Assembly: GCA_030377865.1 (NCBI GenBank)
Contig: JAUCGA010000014.1
Span: 1-64,000, forward strand
Length of the DNA: 64,000 nucleotides
Source of the DNA: Anaerolineales bacterium HSG25
GTDB taxonomy: Bacteria; Chloroflexota; Anaerolineae; 4572-78; J111
Direction of reading: 5' to 3'
Shown here: positions 8,360-17,519 of the stretch, piece by piece
Layout of the letters: each line of letters starts with the position of its first letter
How positions within the stretch are numbered: position 1 is the first letter of the stretch
Notes under the pieces: generated by a model
What the model was told of the DNA's origin: nothing
Databases searched by the model: none
The model's input: only the letters and a program-made list of their open reading frames with translations
Position numbers and translations under genes: made by a program

Positions 8360-8965
8360 ATGACCCTCTACTACGCCACCACCAACCAAGGAAAACTAGA
8401 AACCCTCCAGCAAGCACTGAAAAACTGTCCCGTCACACTCGAACAGTTTGCCGAGGAGATTCCCGAACCGCGCTCCAGTGATGTGCAGGAGATAGCCGCG
8501 GTAAAGGTGGCTTGGGCCTACCGCAAACTCAACCAGCCGGTGGTGGCGCTTGACGCTGGGTTCTACATTCCGGCCTTGAACGGATTTCCGCGGGCCTACG
8601 TCAATTTTGCCCTAAAGACCATTGGCTTGAAAGGCATCCTCACCTTGGTCGCGGGCAAGGATCGACGGTGTGAATTTCGGGAGTGTTTGGCCTATCTGGA
8701 CAACCGCTTAAACAAGCCACTCTGTTTTTTGGGGCAGGTTAAGGGGGTTTTAGCCACGGAACTTCGCGGCACGGTTCAACCACATCACTGGTCTCAACTG
8801 AGTTTGATCTTTATCCCCACAGATAGCGATGGAACCAAAACTCTCGGCGAAACGACCTACAGGGAACATTTGGCTTGGCAAGAAAATTTACCAACGGAAG
8901 CCTCGTCAGCTATGCAGTTTGCGAATTGGTATCGGGCTGAGATGTTACCCGACAAAAAAACGTAA
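8360..8965 (+). CDS. Non-canonical purine NTP pyrophosphatase-like (HAM1/RdgB/ITPase family)
   Basis: 201 residues, family-typical length. N-terminal YYATTNQGKLETL carries the T-N-x-x-K nucleotide-binding motif; EEIPEPRSSDVQEIAAVKV and ALDAGFYIPALNGFPRAYV correspond to the conserved Glu loop and catalytic Asp loop, and FPRAYV replaces the common PG-x-YS. These enzymes hydrolyse ITP, dITP or XTP to the monophosphate and cleanse the nucleotide pool. The usual EDSGL is LDAGF here, so the substrate range may differ. Starts at ATG 8360 without a strong ribosome site. Stands alone, followed by a perfect 14-bp hairpin at 8992. Confidence 0.78.
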   Translation: MTLYYATTNQGKLETLQQALKNCPVTLEQFAEEIPEPRSSDVQEIAAVKVAWAYRKLNQPVVALDAGFYIPALNGFPRAYVNFALKTIGLKGILTLVAGKDRRCEFRECLAYLDNRLNKPLCFLGQVKGVLATELRGTVQPHHWSQLSLIFIPTDSDGTKTLGETTYREHLAWQENLPTEASSAMQFANWYRAEMLPDKKT

Positions 8966-8991
8966 ACCATAAAATTTGTTGTCTTAACCAG

Positions 8992-9030
8992 CAGAACAGC
9001 CCCGACTCATGTTGAATCGGGGCTGTTCTG
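8992..9030. terminator. Terminator-like perfect hairpin
   Basis: Stem CAGAACAGCCCCGA (8992-9005) pairs perfectly with TCGGGGCTGTTCTG (9017-9030) across an 11-nt loop, 27 bases after the ITPase stop. A T-rich tract is lacking, so termination strength is uncertain. Confidence 0.6.
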
Positions 9031-9134
9031 TATAGAATCACAGAGAAAATGTGGTGGTCATCTCCGTCAACTGGATTAGCGGTCTTATGCTGCACCTCCC
9101 CCAACTACTCTATGCGCCTTCGCACCTTAGAGTT

Positions 9135-9260
9135 GTTCGGCAATAACTTATCATCGCATAAAAACTCAAATTTGGGGTTTGCGGAGTGCAAAAGCATCTT
9201 GCTTTTGCCGGAAACAAACATGCAAAAGCAAGATGCTTTTGCACTCCGCTATTGCCGAAC
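9135..9260 (+). mobile_element. Miniature element, family F copy 1
   Basis: About 126 bp bounded by GTTCGGCAATAA and its complement (ATTGCCGAAC), with an inner hairpin GAGTGCAAAAGCATCTTGCT and complement. Near-identical relatives at 44404-44529 and, inverted, 48960-49085; a fragment of the cargo lies at about 15000-15050. Non-coding. Confidence 0.85.
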
Positions 9261-9326
9261 ACGTCTCTTGAAGGACGTGGAGTCGTTCTCCTCGGAGATG
9301 TTGACCGAAACCATGACCATCACCAT

Positions 9327-12300
9327 TTAATTCCGCTTCCTTAGCCGCTTTTGTAACTCTGCGACCTGCTCCAGATCCAAACGTGCCTGCAACAACTCAA
9401 ATACCTCGCACGCCTTGCTGATATACTGTTGAGCCTCGTCGGAGACATTTGTTTTTATGGCCCAATCAGCTAAAACCAGTTGTGTTTTGGCAACTTCATA
9501 CTGACTACTCGCATCATCAAGCAGTTGAAAACTTTTATGCAAAGCCCGTCGAGCTAAATTATGTTCGTTGTGCGCCAAATAGATTTGTCCCAATAAACGA
9601 CGGTTACGTCCCTCTTCGAGAGGGTTTCCTCGGTTAATAGCAATGCTCAGAGCTTGATTAGCGTTAGTCAAAGCTTGATCAAAATCACCAGTATGACGAT
9701 AGTATTCGGCCCAACATTGTAACAGACGAAGTATATATTCATTGGGGCCAAGACTTCGCATAATTTGTTGACTTCGTTGCAGATATTGCTGAGCGTCTGA
9801 CCATGCACGTTGTAAAATACAAGCACGTGCCATATTGATTGAGGTGCGAGCCTCATTTTTACTCAAACCAATCTGTTGCCATAGTTGCAGATGTTGCTGA
9901 AACAATGTTATAGCCTTGTCCAACTCTCCTCGGTGGATAGCGAGTAACCCCAGATTATCGGTTATGGTTCCACGCCCGTCAATATCGCCCACCTCCTGAG
10001 CTAAAACCAACCCTTTTTGATACACCTCTTCAGCCAGATCCCATTTTCCCTGCTCAAAATAGGTCAACCCCATGTTATTGTATGGTAGAATTTGCCCTGT
10101 GTGGTCGTCTATTTTTTGATGCAATTCGATGCTCTGCTCACTAAAGTGAATTGCCAAATCAAAATATCCCCGCCGAAAACAGATCCGCCCTAAACGAGTA
10201 TAGGTGCGAGCCATCGTCTGATACCCTTCGGAAGTGTTGACGGTAGAGACGATGTCCATACTTTTTTGACACCAGTTAATCGCCTCATCCATATTGCCTT
10301 GGTGGTCAAATACTCGCGACCCAACAAGATACAGTTGAGCCACTTCGATGGCATGCTGATCTTCTTGCAGATACCCCAAACCCCGCTCTATCCAGATCAT
10401 GGTGTCGTCATAATCACCCTGTTTAGATTGGCTTTCAGCAATTTTACGACATATATAGGCTAATCTACGACTTTGATTGGATGATATTTCCTGCCCTTTA
10501 CCGATTCCCAACCACGTTTGAGCCGCTTGATAATGGGTAATGGCCTGATCATATTGCCCACTCAACATCAACATCCGACCCAACGATTGTAACGTGGTCA
10601 GCCACTGATTTTGATAATTTTGCTTCTTGGCTGGGTTAATCTGTTTCAGAAACAACAGGGTATTATTATACCATAACAGAGCCGTTTCGTTAGCATAATT
10701 TCCCTCGGCCTGTTGTGCCGCTTGTAAACTATAGTCGATAGCCCGTTCAAACTCGCCCGCTTTGTTAAAATGATGAGCTAAGGTCTCAGCATAAAGAGCC
10801 GGGTCATCAATAAACCGTTTTTCAAGAATATCACCCACCTGACGGTGTAATAATCGGCGACGAACCGCCCCAATATCAGCATATAACACCCGTTGAATCT
10901 CAGCATGACTAAACTGGAGTTGCATGTCACTATTAGGCAATTCTTTAAGTAGTTGCCGCTCTAAGGCCATGTCTAAATGCTCCAACAAAGCCCACTCCGA
11001 AAGAGCAGTTAATGCCTTTAAGTCATCAAAGTGGAATGTTTGCCCCAACAAGGCGGCTTGACGCAACAAGTTTTGAGTATCGGCTCCCAAACGACTAATT
11101 CGCCGCCAAACAGCGTCACGTATGGTTTGAGGAAGTTCAAGCGTTGCTAAATCGGGGAGATGAGGTTTGCCATGTTGCCAACTAATTTGATTATCGTCCA
11201 CAATCCCTTTGGCAATCTCTTCAATGTAAGAGGGATTACCTGCTGTATGCTGATATATCTTTTCAGCAATCGGTTGTGGTATATCAGCTTGCCATAAGTT
11301 TCCTAACATTTGTTGCACGCTGACCTCATCGAGACGAGGCAGGGTAATTTGGTGATAATAGTGTTGATTCGTTAAGGTTCGTATCGTCGATAATAGTGGA
11401 TGCCCCATCTCTAACTCTACATCTCGATACGTGCCAATAATAAGCAGGTTCATAGTTGGTAGATGATGGCTCAAATAACGCAACATCTCTAAGCTATTTT
11501 GATCGGCCCAGTGTAAATTCTCTAAAACAATGAGCCAAGGTCTCTGTTTCGTCGCTTGTTTGATAAATTTGGTAAAGTTACTCATCAGACGAAGTTGTTC
11601 TTGTTTGGGTGTTAAGATTGGCGGAAAAGATAGTTCTGGAAAAATTCGTTGCAGTTCTGGCACTATAGGCGTAAAATAGCGAAGTAGGTTGAGTGAGTCT
11701 TTATTGGAGAATTCTGGCGGTACAGTCGTAAAATAGGTTTGCAGAATCTCAATAAATGGACTATAGGCACGGTGGGTTTGTTCGTTACATTGGCCGATCA
11801 AAAATACCGGCGTATTACATTGCCCTGTAAATTGGTTGACAAGAGTTGTTTTACCGATGCCTGCCTCACCACTGATAAATACAAGTTGCCCCTGCTCTTC
11901 TTTGCTCTTTTCCCAATATCGTTGCAAACTCTGTAACTGACTATTTCGACCAACAATAGGCGAATGACGGGCCGAATCTGAACTGTCTGGACTACTCATC
12001 ACTAGTGTATTTGAGATATGGTGGGTTTGTTGAGCGCTGGTATAACGGTCATTAGGGTTTTTTGCCAACAGTTTCAAAATAAGATGTTCAAGATAAGGCG
12101 ATAAATCAGGATTTAGTTCACGTGGTGGACGGGGAGGCGTACTCAGATGCGCTTGCATCACCTCGGCATCACCACCTATAAATGGAGGTTCTCCGGTAAA
12201 AACCCAATAAAAGACCACGCCCATCGCATATAAATCGGTACGAGCATCGAGAGGATGCCCTAAAATTTGCTCTGGAGACAAGCATGTAGTCGCCAAATAG

Positions 12301-14111
12301 GGGATCGGAGCCTCGAATTGATTGTACCCCTCAGCTAACCGACCTAAACCAAAGCCACTAATTTTTATACCTTGCTCAGTAAAAAAGATGTTTTCCGGTT
12401 TCAGTTCGCCATGTATCACCCCGTGCCTATGAGCATGCTCTAAAATAACAATTAGGCTAATCGCAACCTCAAGCAGATTGGTTTCGGCTCGCCAGTTATT
12501 ATCTGCGCTTAGTAGTTCGTACAAATTAGGGCCTACGAGGAGTTCCTCAGCCATAAAGGTGTAACTGTCTACCTGTTCACACGAAAAAATCTTTACAATG
12601 TTATCATGGTTGAGGCTAATTAGTTGGTTGGCTTGTTGTACAAACCGTTTAATGGTATCCACGCTAAAGGCGGCGCTTAAAATCTTTATAGCAACCTTCT
12701 TATTTTTCTGAATATCCTTGGCTCGTAAAACTGTGCTAACCCGCCCCTGCCCCACTTTCTCTTCGATTTGGTACTGCTCTTTGATGATTTGCCCCGGCAA
12801 ATTTAACGACTGACGCGTCGCTAAAGCCGACAACGCCTCCTCAACAGAAGGATAAATCGCAAAATAGTCGTCATAACCGGCTAACCTGATAATACGGTGT
12901 ACCTGCGGAGATGGCTTGGCTAATACAATCGGGTCAAGATCGGTTTGATTTTGACGCTCAATTAACAGTTTGAGACTAGCCGTGGTTAAAGTTGCTACCT
13001 GAGACAGATCAATAATCGAACTAGAAACGTCGTTTTGCTCTCCAATCATAGTTAATTGGTCGGCTAACTGCTCGGCACTCGGTTCGTCGAAGGCAGTGGT
13101 TGGCTTCAAGATTGTTTGTTCACCATCGGGGCTAACTTGAAGGTCAATGGCTCCAATAGGTGTTATATCTATGGTCAACCCTTCGTAAGCCACTAGAACA
13201 TCACATGTGGGCAAAGTGCGGTCTTGAGCCTGATATACAATCGCCTCAATTTGCATCTGCTGTATTTGAGCATCTGAATAAGTTGGGTCATGATGAGAGA
13301 GAATCAACTTTTTTACGCCCGCGACACGAGCCAAATCAACCCCAATCATGGCCGAACTATGTCCCCAATCTTCTTTGAGCCAAGCCTCCTTAAGGGTGTA
13401 CTGGGCATCAAAAATTAGCGCATCTGCATCACGAAAAAACTCAATATGGGGCTGAACGTCGGCATGATTTAGATGCTTATATTCTGAATCGCTGGCATAA
13501 ACAAAAACACTGTGCTGGTCTTCAAACCGAAATCCATACGCCTCACCGGGATGAGCGTTCATAATTGTGTTGATGTTAACCTGACCGAGGGTAAAGGGTT
13601 GCCCTACCTCAATTTGAATAAATTTGATATTAGCTCGCATGATTGACAACGGAACCGGAAAGTTAAGGGGGCGTTGTTGCTCTTCGAGCGCTTGCTTAAT
13701 GTTATGGATGCTATAAATGAAAATCTGATTGCCGGGGATAAAACCGGGTACAAAAAAGGGAAAACCCTGTAGGTGATCCCAATGAGGATGGCTAAAAAGA
13801 ATATGGAGCCGCCCTTGACCCCGTCCACATGGCCCCTTCATCAGTTCTAGCCCTAGCTCACGAATCCCCGACCCTGCATCAATGATAAAGGTCTCCGCGC
13901 CAGCCTGAATTTGAAGACATGAGGTATTACCTCCAGCGGTACCTCGCATCAAAATTGGTAGCTCTTGGACATGTTCACGCACCGAATCCATATCGTTGGT
14001 ATCAATATCGGGCGGCATGCCGTAAATTGCTTTACATATTTTTTCTTCTATATCGACAGGTTTAAGCGGCGAGGGAATAGAACCACGCGCTCCCCAAATA
14101 GTTATTTTCAT
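9327..14111 (-). CDS. Giant fusion: metallo-beta-lactamase fold, STAS, pseudokinase, STAND ATPase, TPR
   Basis: 1594 residues from ATG 14111, chosen because TTGGGAG sits just upstream; a TTG four codons earlier is less likely. Order: MBL-fold hydrolase about 1-310 (SHPHWDH at 107-113, SHHDPTYSD near 280); STAS-like domain about 335-440 (IDLSQVATLTTASLKLLI); protein-kinase fold about 460-715; STAND/AAA ATPase (GEAGIGKTTL, LIVLENLHWAD) about 730-1050; then TPR-like repeats to the end. The kinase has HGELKPEN (567-574) for HRDLKPEN and GFG (586-588) for DFG, losing both catalytic Asp residues, so it is predicted to be a pseudokinase. Probably a cytoplasmic signalling scaffold. The MBL metal ligands look intact. 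Divergent from the TetR gene. Confidence 0.88.
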   Translation of the reverse strand: MKITIWGARGSIPSPLKPVDIEEKICKAIYGMPPDIDTNDMDSVREHVQELPILMRGTAGGNTSCLQIQAGAETFIIDAGSGIRELGLELMKGPCGRGQGRLHILFSHPHWDHLQGFPFFVPGFIPGNQIFIYSIHNIKQALEEQQRPLNFPVPLSIMRANIKFIQIEVGQPFTLGQVNINTIMNAHPGEAYGFRFEDQHSVFVYASDSEYKHLNHADVQPHIEFFRDADALIFDAQYTLKEAWLKEDWGHSSAMIGVDLARVAGVKKLILSHHDPTYSDAQIQQMQIEAIVYQAQDRTLPTCDVLVAYEGLTIDITPIGAIDLQVSPDGEQTILKPTTAFDEPSAEQLADQLTMIGEQNDVSSSIIDLSQVATLTTASLKLLIERQNQTDLDPIVLAKPSPQVHRIIRLAGYDDYFAIYPSVEEALSALATRQSLNLPGQIIKEQYQIEEKVGQGRVSTVLRAKDIQKNKKVAIKILSAAFSVDTIKRFVQQANQLISLNHDNIVKIFSCEQVDSYTFMAEELLVGPNLYELLSADNNWRAETNLLEVAISLIVILEHAHRHGVIHGELKPENIFFTEQGIKISGFGLGRLAEGYNQFEAPIPYLATTCLSPEQILGHPLDARTDLYAMGVVFYWVFTGEPPFIGGDAEVMQAHLSTPPRPPRELNPDLSPYLEHLILKLLAKNPNDRYTSAQQTHHISNTLVMSSPDSSDSARHSPIVGRNSQLQSLQRYWEKSKEEQGQLVFISGEAGIGKTTLVNQFTGQCNTPVFLIGQCNEQTHRAYSPFIEILQTYFTTVPPEFSNKDSLNLLRYFTPIVPELQRIFPELSFPPILTPKQEQLRLMSNFTKFIKQATKQRPWLIVLENLHWADQNSLEMLRYLSHHLPTMNLLIIGTYRDVELEMGHPLLSTIRTLTNQHYYHQITLPRLDEVSVQQMLGNLWQADIPQPIAEKIYQHTAGNPSYIEEIAKGIVDDNQISWQHGKPHLPDLATLELPQTIRDAVWRRISRLGADTQNLLRQAALLGQTFHFDDLKALTALSEWALLEHLDMALERQLLKELPNSDMQLQFSHAEIQRVLYADIGAVRRRLLHRQVGDILEKRFIDDPALYAETLAHHFNKAGEFERAIDYSLQAAQQAEGNYANETALLWYNNTLLFLKQINPAKKQNYQNQWLTTLQSLGRMLMLSGQYDQAITHYQAAQTWLGIGKGQEISSNQSRRLAYICRKIAESQSKQGDYDDTMIWIERGLGYLQEDQHAIEVAQLYLVGSRVFDHQGNMDEAINWCQKSMDIVSTVNTSEGYQTMARTYTRLGRICFRRGYFDLAIHFSEQSIELHQKIDDHTGQILPYNNMGLTYFEQGKWDLAEEVYQKGLVLAQEVGDIDGRGTITDNLGLLAIHRGELDKAITLFQQHLQLWQQIGLSKNEARTSINMARACILQRAWSDAQQYLQRSQQIMRSLGPNEYILRLLQCWAEYYRHTGDFDQALTNANQALSIAINRGNPLEEGRNRRLLGQIYLAHNEHNLARRALHKSFQLLDDASSQYEVAKTQLVLADWAIKTNVSDEAQQYISKACEVFELLQARLDLEQVAELQKRLRKRN

Positions 14112-14292
14112 GAATACTCCCAACTATGGAGTTTTAGATGTTGCTTGTGTACATTTTTTTCAATATCATCTTAAGCATTACAGCTAACTCAATTTTAACT
14201 ATTTTTCTCACCTATACAACTTTACCCACGAAACATGGCACCTCACGAATTTATCGGTAGGTCTGCCGACGCGCCACATCTTAAAGTCCCTC

Positions 14293-14351
14293 TTGACATT
14301 TAATTAAAGTTTGATATACTAATGAACGGTGTTCAGTGAACACCGTTCATT
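14293..14351 (+). promoter_or_regulatory. Promoter and perfect palindromic operator of the TetR gene
   Basis: -35 TTGACA (14293-14298), 16-bp spacer, -10 TATACT (14315-14320). Immediately downstream is a 31-bp palindrome with perfect 15-bp arms (AATGAACGGTGTTCA...) at 14321-14351, covering the expected start of transcription. This is the layout of an autorepressed TetR-family gene. A shorter version of the palindrome precedes the MBL gene at 15360. Confidence 0.85.
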
Positions 14352-14368
14352 TTTTACCCACTCCAATT

Positions 14369-14956
14369 ATGACCAACGAATCAGAAAAAAATCACCGTCG
14401 CGCTATTTTAGATGCCGCTCGTCAAATCCTAATTCAGGATGGCTATAAAAATCTCTCTATGCGAAAGATTGCCCGACAAATTGGTGGTAGTCAAGGTACA
14501 ATTTACCTTTATTTTCAGAACAAAGACGCGATATTTTACGCCCTGATCGATGAAGGCAGTGAAAAACTATATGGTCTTTATGAAACTATCCTGAACACGC
14601 CCGCCGAACCACAAGAGCACCTGACTAGAATCTGCCAAGCCTATATTAACTTTGGCCTAGAAAACCCTAGTTACTACGAGATTATGCACATCACCTTACC
14701 CATGATGACGGAACGTTTTCCCAAAGAACAGTACCGACGAGCGCGGCGCTTTTTGGAACTCACCGCCCAAACCCTGCAAACCTGTGCCGCCCAAAAAGGA
14801 GAGACCCTCTCTGAGCCATACCTAGAGGCAACTCTTTTGTGGGCTACTATGCATGGGGTCGTCTCACTGATTATCGCCCAACGGATCGATATTCGGCTTG
14901 ACCGAGAACGCCTTATTGAACAGACCATTCATCGAGCAACGAGCCATTACCTGTGA
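14369..14956 (+). CDS. TetR/AcrR family transcriptional regulator
   Basis: 195 residues from ATG 14369. A GTG at 14336 extends the frame but lies inside the operator, so the ATG is preferred; there is no clear Shine-Dalgarno, and the predicted transcript has a short leader. The N-terminal helix-turn-helix is canonical (SMRKIARQIGGSQGTIYLYF, about 31-50), with NKDAIFYALIDEG after it; the C-terminal ligand domain is of TetR_C type. It should bind the 31-bp palindrome in its own promoter and probably the related site before the MBL gene. Neighbouring thioesterase and acyl-CoA dehydrogenase genes suggest an acyl-CoA or fatty-acid ligand; that is inference. Confidence 0.9.
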   Translation: MTNESEKNHRRAILDAARQILIQDGYKNLSMRKIARQIGGSQGTIYLYFQNKDAIFYALIDEGSEKLYGLYETILNTPAEPQEHLTRICQAYINFGLENPSYYEIMHITLPMMTERFPKEQYRRARRFLELTAQTLQTCAAQKGETLSEPYLEATLLWATMHGVVSLIIAQRIDIRLDRERLIEQTIHRATSHYL

Positions 14957-15057
14957 GTTTGGGTCTCAAACACCTGAACCTTCAAAATTCAAGATACACG
15001 GAGTGTAAAAAGCTTCTTGCTTTTGCATGTTTGCCTCTGGCAAAAACAAGGAATGAG

Positions 15058-15231
15058 CATTAATTGATAGTGTTGACGTGTTGACTGATAGCCTTGGGCT
15101 AAAGCCACAAGGCTAAAAACTCAAGACCGCTAAAAGCGGCCTAAATAGCTGGCTTTAGCCTGCTTTAGCTATCAGCAGAGGGATTTATTCCGATGTGTCA
15201 TCAGTCAAGATAACAACATTACCCATTAATT
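15058..15231. mobile_element. Miniature inverted-repeat element, family A copy 2
   Basis: Element 15066-15223 flanked by perfect 8-bp direct repeats CATTAATT (15058-15065, 15224-15231). Shares outer arms (GTTGACTGAT/ATCAGTCAA) and cargo (GGGCTAAAGCCACAAGGCTA) with the copy at 5087. Preceded at about 15000-15050 by a truncated family F cargo and followed at 15247-15284 by a hairpin GGCTTCCAGCC/GGCTGGAAGCC. The rest of the 14957-15380 gap holds nothing else I recognise. Confidence 0.8.
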
Positions 15232-15359
15232 AACATGTGCGGTTGGTGTCGGCTTCCAGCCGACATGCTGGCTGGAAGCCAGCGCTCCCAATCAAACGCG
15301 CAACTTGTTTAATTCCGATTCCAAGAAGCTTTTGCGCTCCTTATATTTTTTAGCCCCTA

Positions 15360-15374
15360 ATGAACAGTGTTCAT
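15360..15374. promoter_or_regulatory. Second TetR-type operator before MBL hydrolase
   Basis: ATGAACAGTGTTCAT, a perfect 7-bp-armed palindrome that shares the ATGAAC..TGTTCA core with the 31-bp TetR operator at 14321. It overlaps an in-frame ATG (15360) and ends 6 bases before the preferred start at 15381, mirroring the arrangement at the TetR gene. Confidence 0.65.
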
Positions 15375-15380
15375 ACCCTT

Positions 15381-16376
15381 ATGACCAACCAACAATCGCT
15401 TACCCAACTGACTGAAACAATCTACTGTGTTGCCATTCCAGTTCCATTTCGACGCTTAAAAGTCGTCAACTGTTACCTAATTCAAGACCATGACGAATGG
15501 AGCATCATCGATACGGGAGCCAACATTCCCCAAGCGCAATCTATCTGGCAAACGGCTTTGGAGCAGTTGCAGATTCAGCCGACGGCCATTCGGCAGATTA
15601 TTTTGACCCACATTCACCCTGACCATTTTGGCTTGGCTGGTTGGCTACAACAATATGCCACTGAAGCACCTGTGCTAGTCTCGCCCTATGCCACAGCATT
15701 TGCTGAGATTATCTGGCGAGACGGTCGCACCGACTACGGCGATGTAGAAAATTTCTGGCTTAAAACCGGTTTAGATGACGGCATGCAGGCTCGATGGGAC
15801 GCAGGTATGGCCGAAATGAGACAAATCGTTCTGCCCTACCCAACCCATATTAAACCGCTCACCCCAAACAGCATGCTGACAATTGGTCGCTATGATTTTC
15901 AAATTATTGATACCCCCGGTCACAGCGATGGGCATGTGATTTTGTATGACCAACAAACCAAACTGGTTCTTGTTGGCGATCAAGTTCTGCCTAAAATCAC
16001 GCCCAATATTGGACAATGGCCCGGCACGTTGCCCAACCCATTAGGCCGATACCTAAACTCGCTACACGAACTAAAACGGGTTGAGGTTAACCTCGCCCTC
16101 CCCGGTCACGGCCCGATCATCAGCAATTGGAGTGAGCGTATCACCGAAATTGAGCAACACCATGCTGAGCGACTAGCGCACATGAAAGAGGCGGTCAGCA
16201 TGCCAGCTACAGCCTACCAAGTCAGTCGCCATGCCTTTGATTACAAAACACTCGACCAGTATGAGATTCAGTTTGCGGTCAGCGAGACCTTGGCTCATTT
16301 GGAGTACATGGTCAGTCAGCATGAAATTCAGCGGCATAATAATGGCGTGTGGCGATACGAAAGGCGTGAAACGTGA
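15381..16376 (+). CDS. MBL-fold metallohydrolase with C-terminal winged-helix-like domain
   Basis: 331 residues from ATG 15381; the ATG at 15360 falls inside the operator-like palindrome. Zinc site: THIHPDH at 76-82, then DTPGHSDGH and LPGHGP further on. The C-terminal 80 residues (HMKEAVSMPATAYQVSRHAF...) match the BLACT_WH-type tail seen in LACTB2-like hydrolases. Such enzymes hydrolyse thioesters, lactones or nucleic acids; with a hotdog thioesterase and an acyl-CoA dehydrogenase next to it, an acyl-thioester or lactone substrate is plausible. Probably co-regulated with TetR through the shared operator. Confidence 0.85.
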   Translation: MTNQQSLTQLTETIYCVAIPVPFRRLKVVNCYLIQDHDEWSIIDTGANIPQAQSIWQTALEQLQIQPTAIRQIILTHIHPDHFGLAGWLQQYATEAPVLVSPYATAFAEIIWRDGRTDYGDVENFWLKTGLDDGMQARWDAGMAEMRQIVLPYPTHIKPLTPNSMLTIGRYDFQIIDTPGHSDGHVILYDQQTKLVLVGDQVLPKITPNIGQWPGTLPNPLGRYLNSLHELKRVEVNLALPGHGPIISNWSERITEIEQHHAERLAHMKEAVSMPATAYQVSRHAFDYKTLDQYEIQFAVSETLAHLEYMVSQHEIQRHNNGVWRYERRET

Positions 16377-16550
16377 AAACGTGATGCGTGATACTCTCCT
16401 GCGAGGTACGAAGTTCCTCGTAGGTGTTGGGGAGTCGCTATCGGAGTGCGATAGCTTTAGCTATTGCCAGCCCAAAGGGCTGAACAGGTTTCAGGGAACG
16501 GTCAGTTAGAAATTTTTTAAAATGCCACCATTTAACAGGACAATTCATCC

Positions 16551-16979
16551 ATGAACGAACTATTAAAAGATTATCACGTCACCATCGACATCCCGATTGC
16601 TTGGGGCGAGATGGACGCGTTTCAACATGTCAACAATGTGGTCTATTTTCGCTACTTTGAAACGGGGCGAGTGGCTTACATGCATGCTATGAAGCTACCC
16701 AACCTGATTGGCGATAATGGCATCGGGCCGATTTTGGCCGCGGTCGATTGCCGCTTTCGTTTGCCCCTGACCCATCCCGACACAATCACGGTCGGGGTCA
16801 AAACAACAACCTTCAAAGAGGATCGATTCATCGTCAACCATGTCGTGGTTAGCCATCGTTATCAAAAGGTAGCCGCGCATGGCGAAGGAATGATTGTCTC
16901 TTATGATTATAATGTCAACAAAAAAGTGGCCTTACCAGAGACCTGGAAAAAAATAATTGCAAATATAGAGAGATGGTAA
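16551..16979 (+). CDS. Acyl-CoA thioesterase, 4-hydroxybenzoyl-CoA/YbgC hotdog family
   Basis: 142 residues, a single hotdog domain. The active-site signature GEMDAFQHVNNVVYFRYFE (about 19-37) includes the catalytic Asp and the HVNN helix. These cytoplasmic tetramers cleave acyl- or aryl-CoA to the free acid and CoA. ATG start after AACAGGACAATTCATCC. Placed between the MBL hydrolase and an acyl-CoA dehydrogenase, but separated from each by repeats, so one transcript is not certain. Confidence 0.9.
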   Translation: MNELLKDYHVTIDIPIAWGEMDAFQHVNNVVYFRYFETGRVAYMHAMKLPNLIGDNGIGPILAAVDCRFRLPLTHPDTITVGVKTTTFKEDRFIVNHVVVSHRYQKVAAHGEGMIVSYDYNVNKKVALPETWKKIIANIERW

Positions 16980-17519
16980 GTACACTGTTAAAAACTAATG
17001 CAGGTGGTCTGCCTGCACTTCTAGCTAACAATTGACACCAAACCAAAATTGAGGCAAAATTCTGGTTCAACGTTTTAACATTTCTACTCAAACCCACAAT
17101 TAAATGTACAAAGTTCGATAAAAAAATCCTCCGCCGTCGGTATACCGATGGTCAGTTAGGATAAATTTCAATCTTACTACCCGACTTATTAATTTAGTCA
17201 GAACTAATTTTTGACAGGATTGACAAGATTAACAGGATTTTCATTTCCAATCCTGTTAATCCCGTTAGGAAGTTCCAGAATTTTAAACCTCCCAAAACCA
17301 TTGTGATACCCCCTCCCAGCTTCCCCCCTAGCAGGGGGACTGATGAGGGTAGAGACTCTGCTCAATTTGGGAGATTTATTTTCTTGGAATTGCCTTAATC
17401 CTGTAGATTTAATTTGAGTTAAATATTTTGTCGGGTAACAATTCATCTATTACGTATTTTGTATTATGATCTAAAACTACATCACAAAATACGCAATACG
17501 TAATAGCCTTACAAAAAAC
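16980..17519. repeat. Repeat-filled intergenic region
   Basis: No gene is evident. It holds a TGACAGGATTGACAAGATT/AATCCTGTTAATC hairpin (about 17213-17405) that is itself interrupted by a family G element (17268-17394), and an inverted repeat TATTACGTATT.../AATACGTAATA (about 17447-17507) directly upstream of the acyl-CoA dehydrogenase. Confidence 0.7.
17265..17397 (+). mobile_element. Miniature element, family G copy 1, nested
   Basis: Element 17268-17394 (127 bp) with ends GGAAGTTCCAG and TTGGAATTGCC, flanked by TTA on both sides (17265-17267, 17395-17397). Removing it with one TTA restores AATCCCGTTAATCCTGT, a continuous arm of the host hairpin. The same termini and TTA target duplication mark the element at 60073-60225. 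Confidence 0.8.

Noticed and set aside
9049-9330. 93-codon ORF over the family F element.
   Set aside because: It is largely the miniature element and reads through its hairpin; no protein family is evident.
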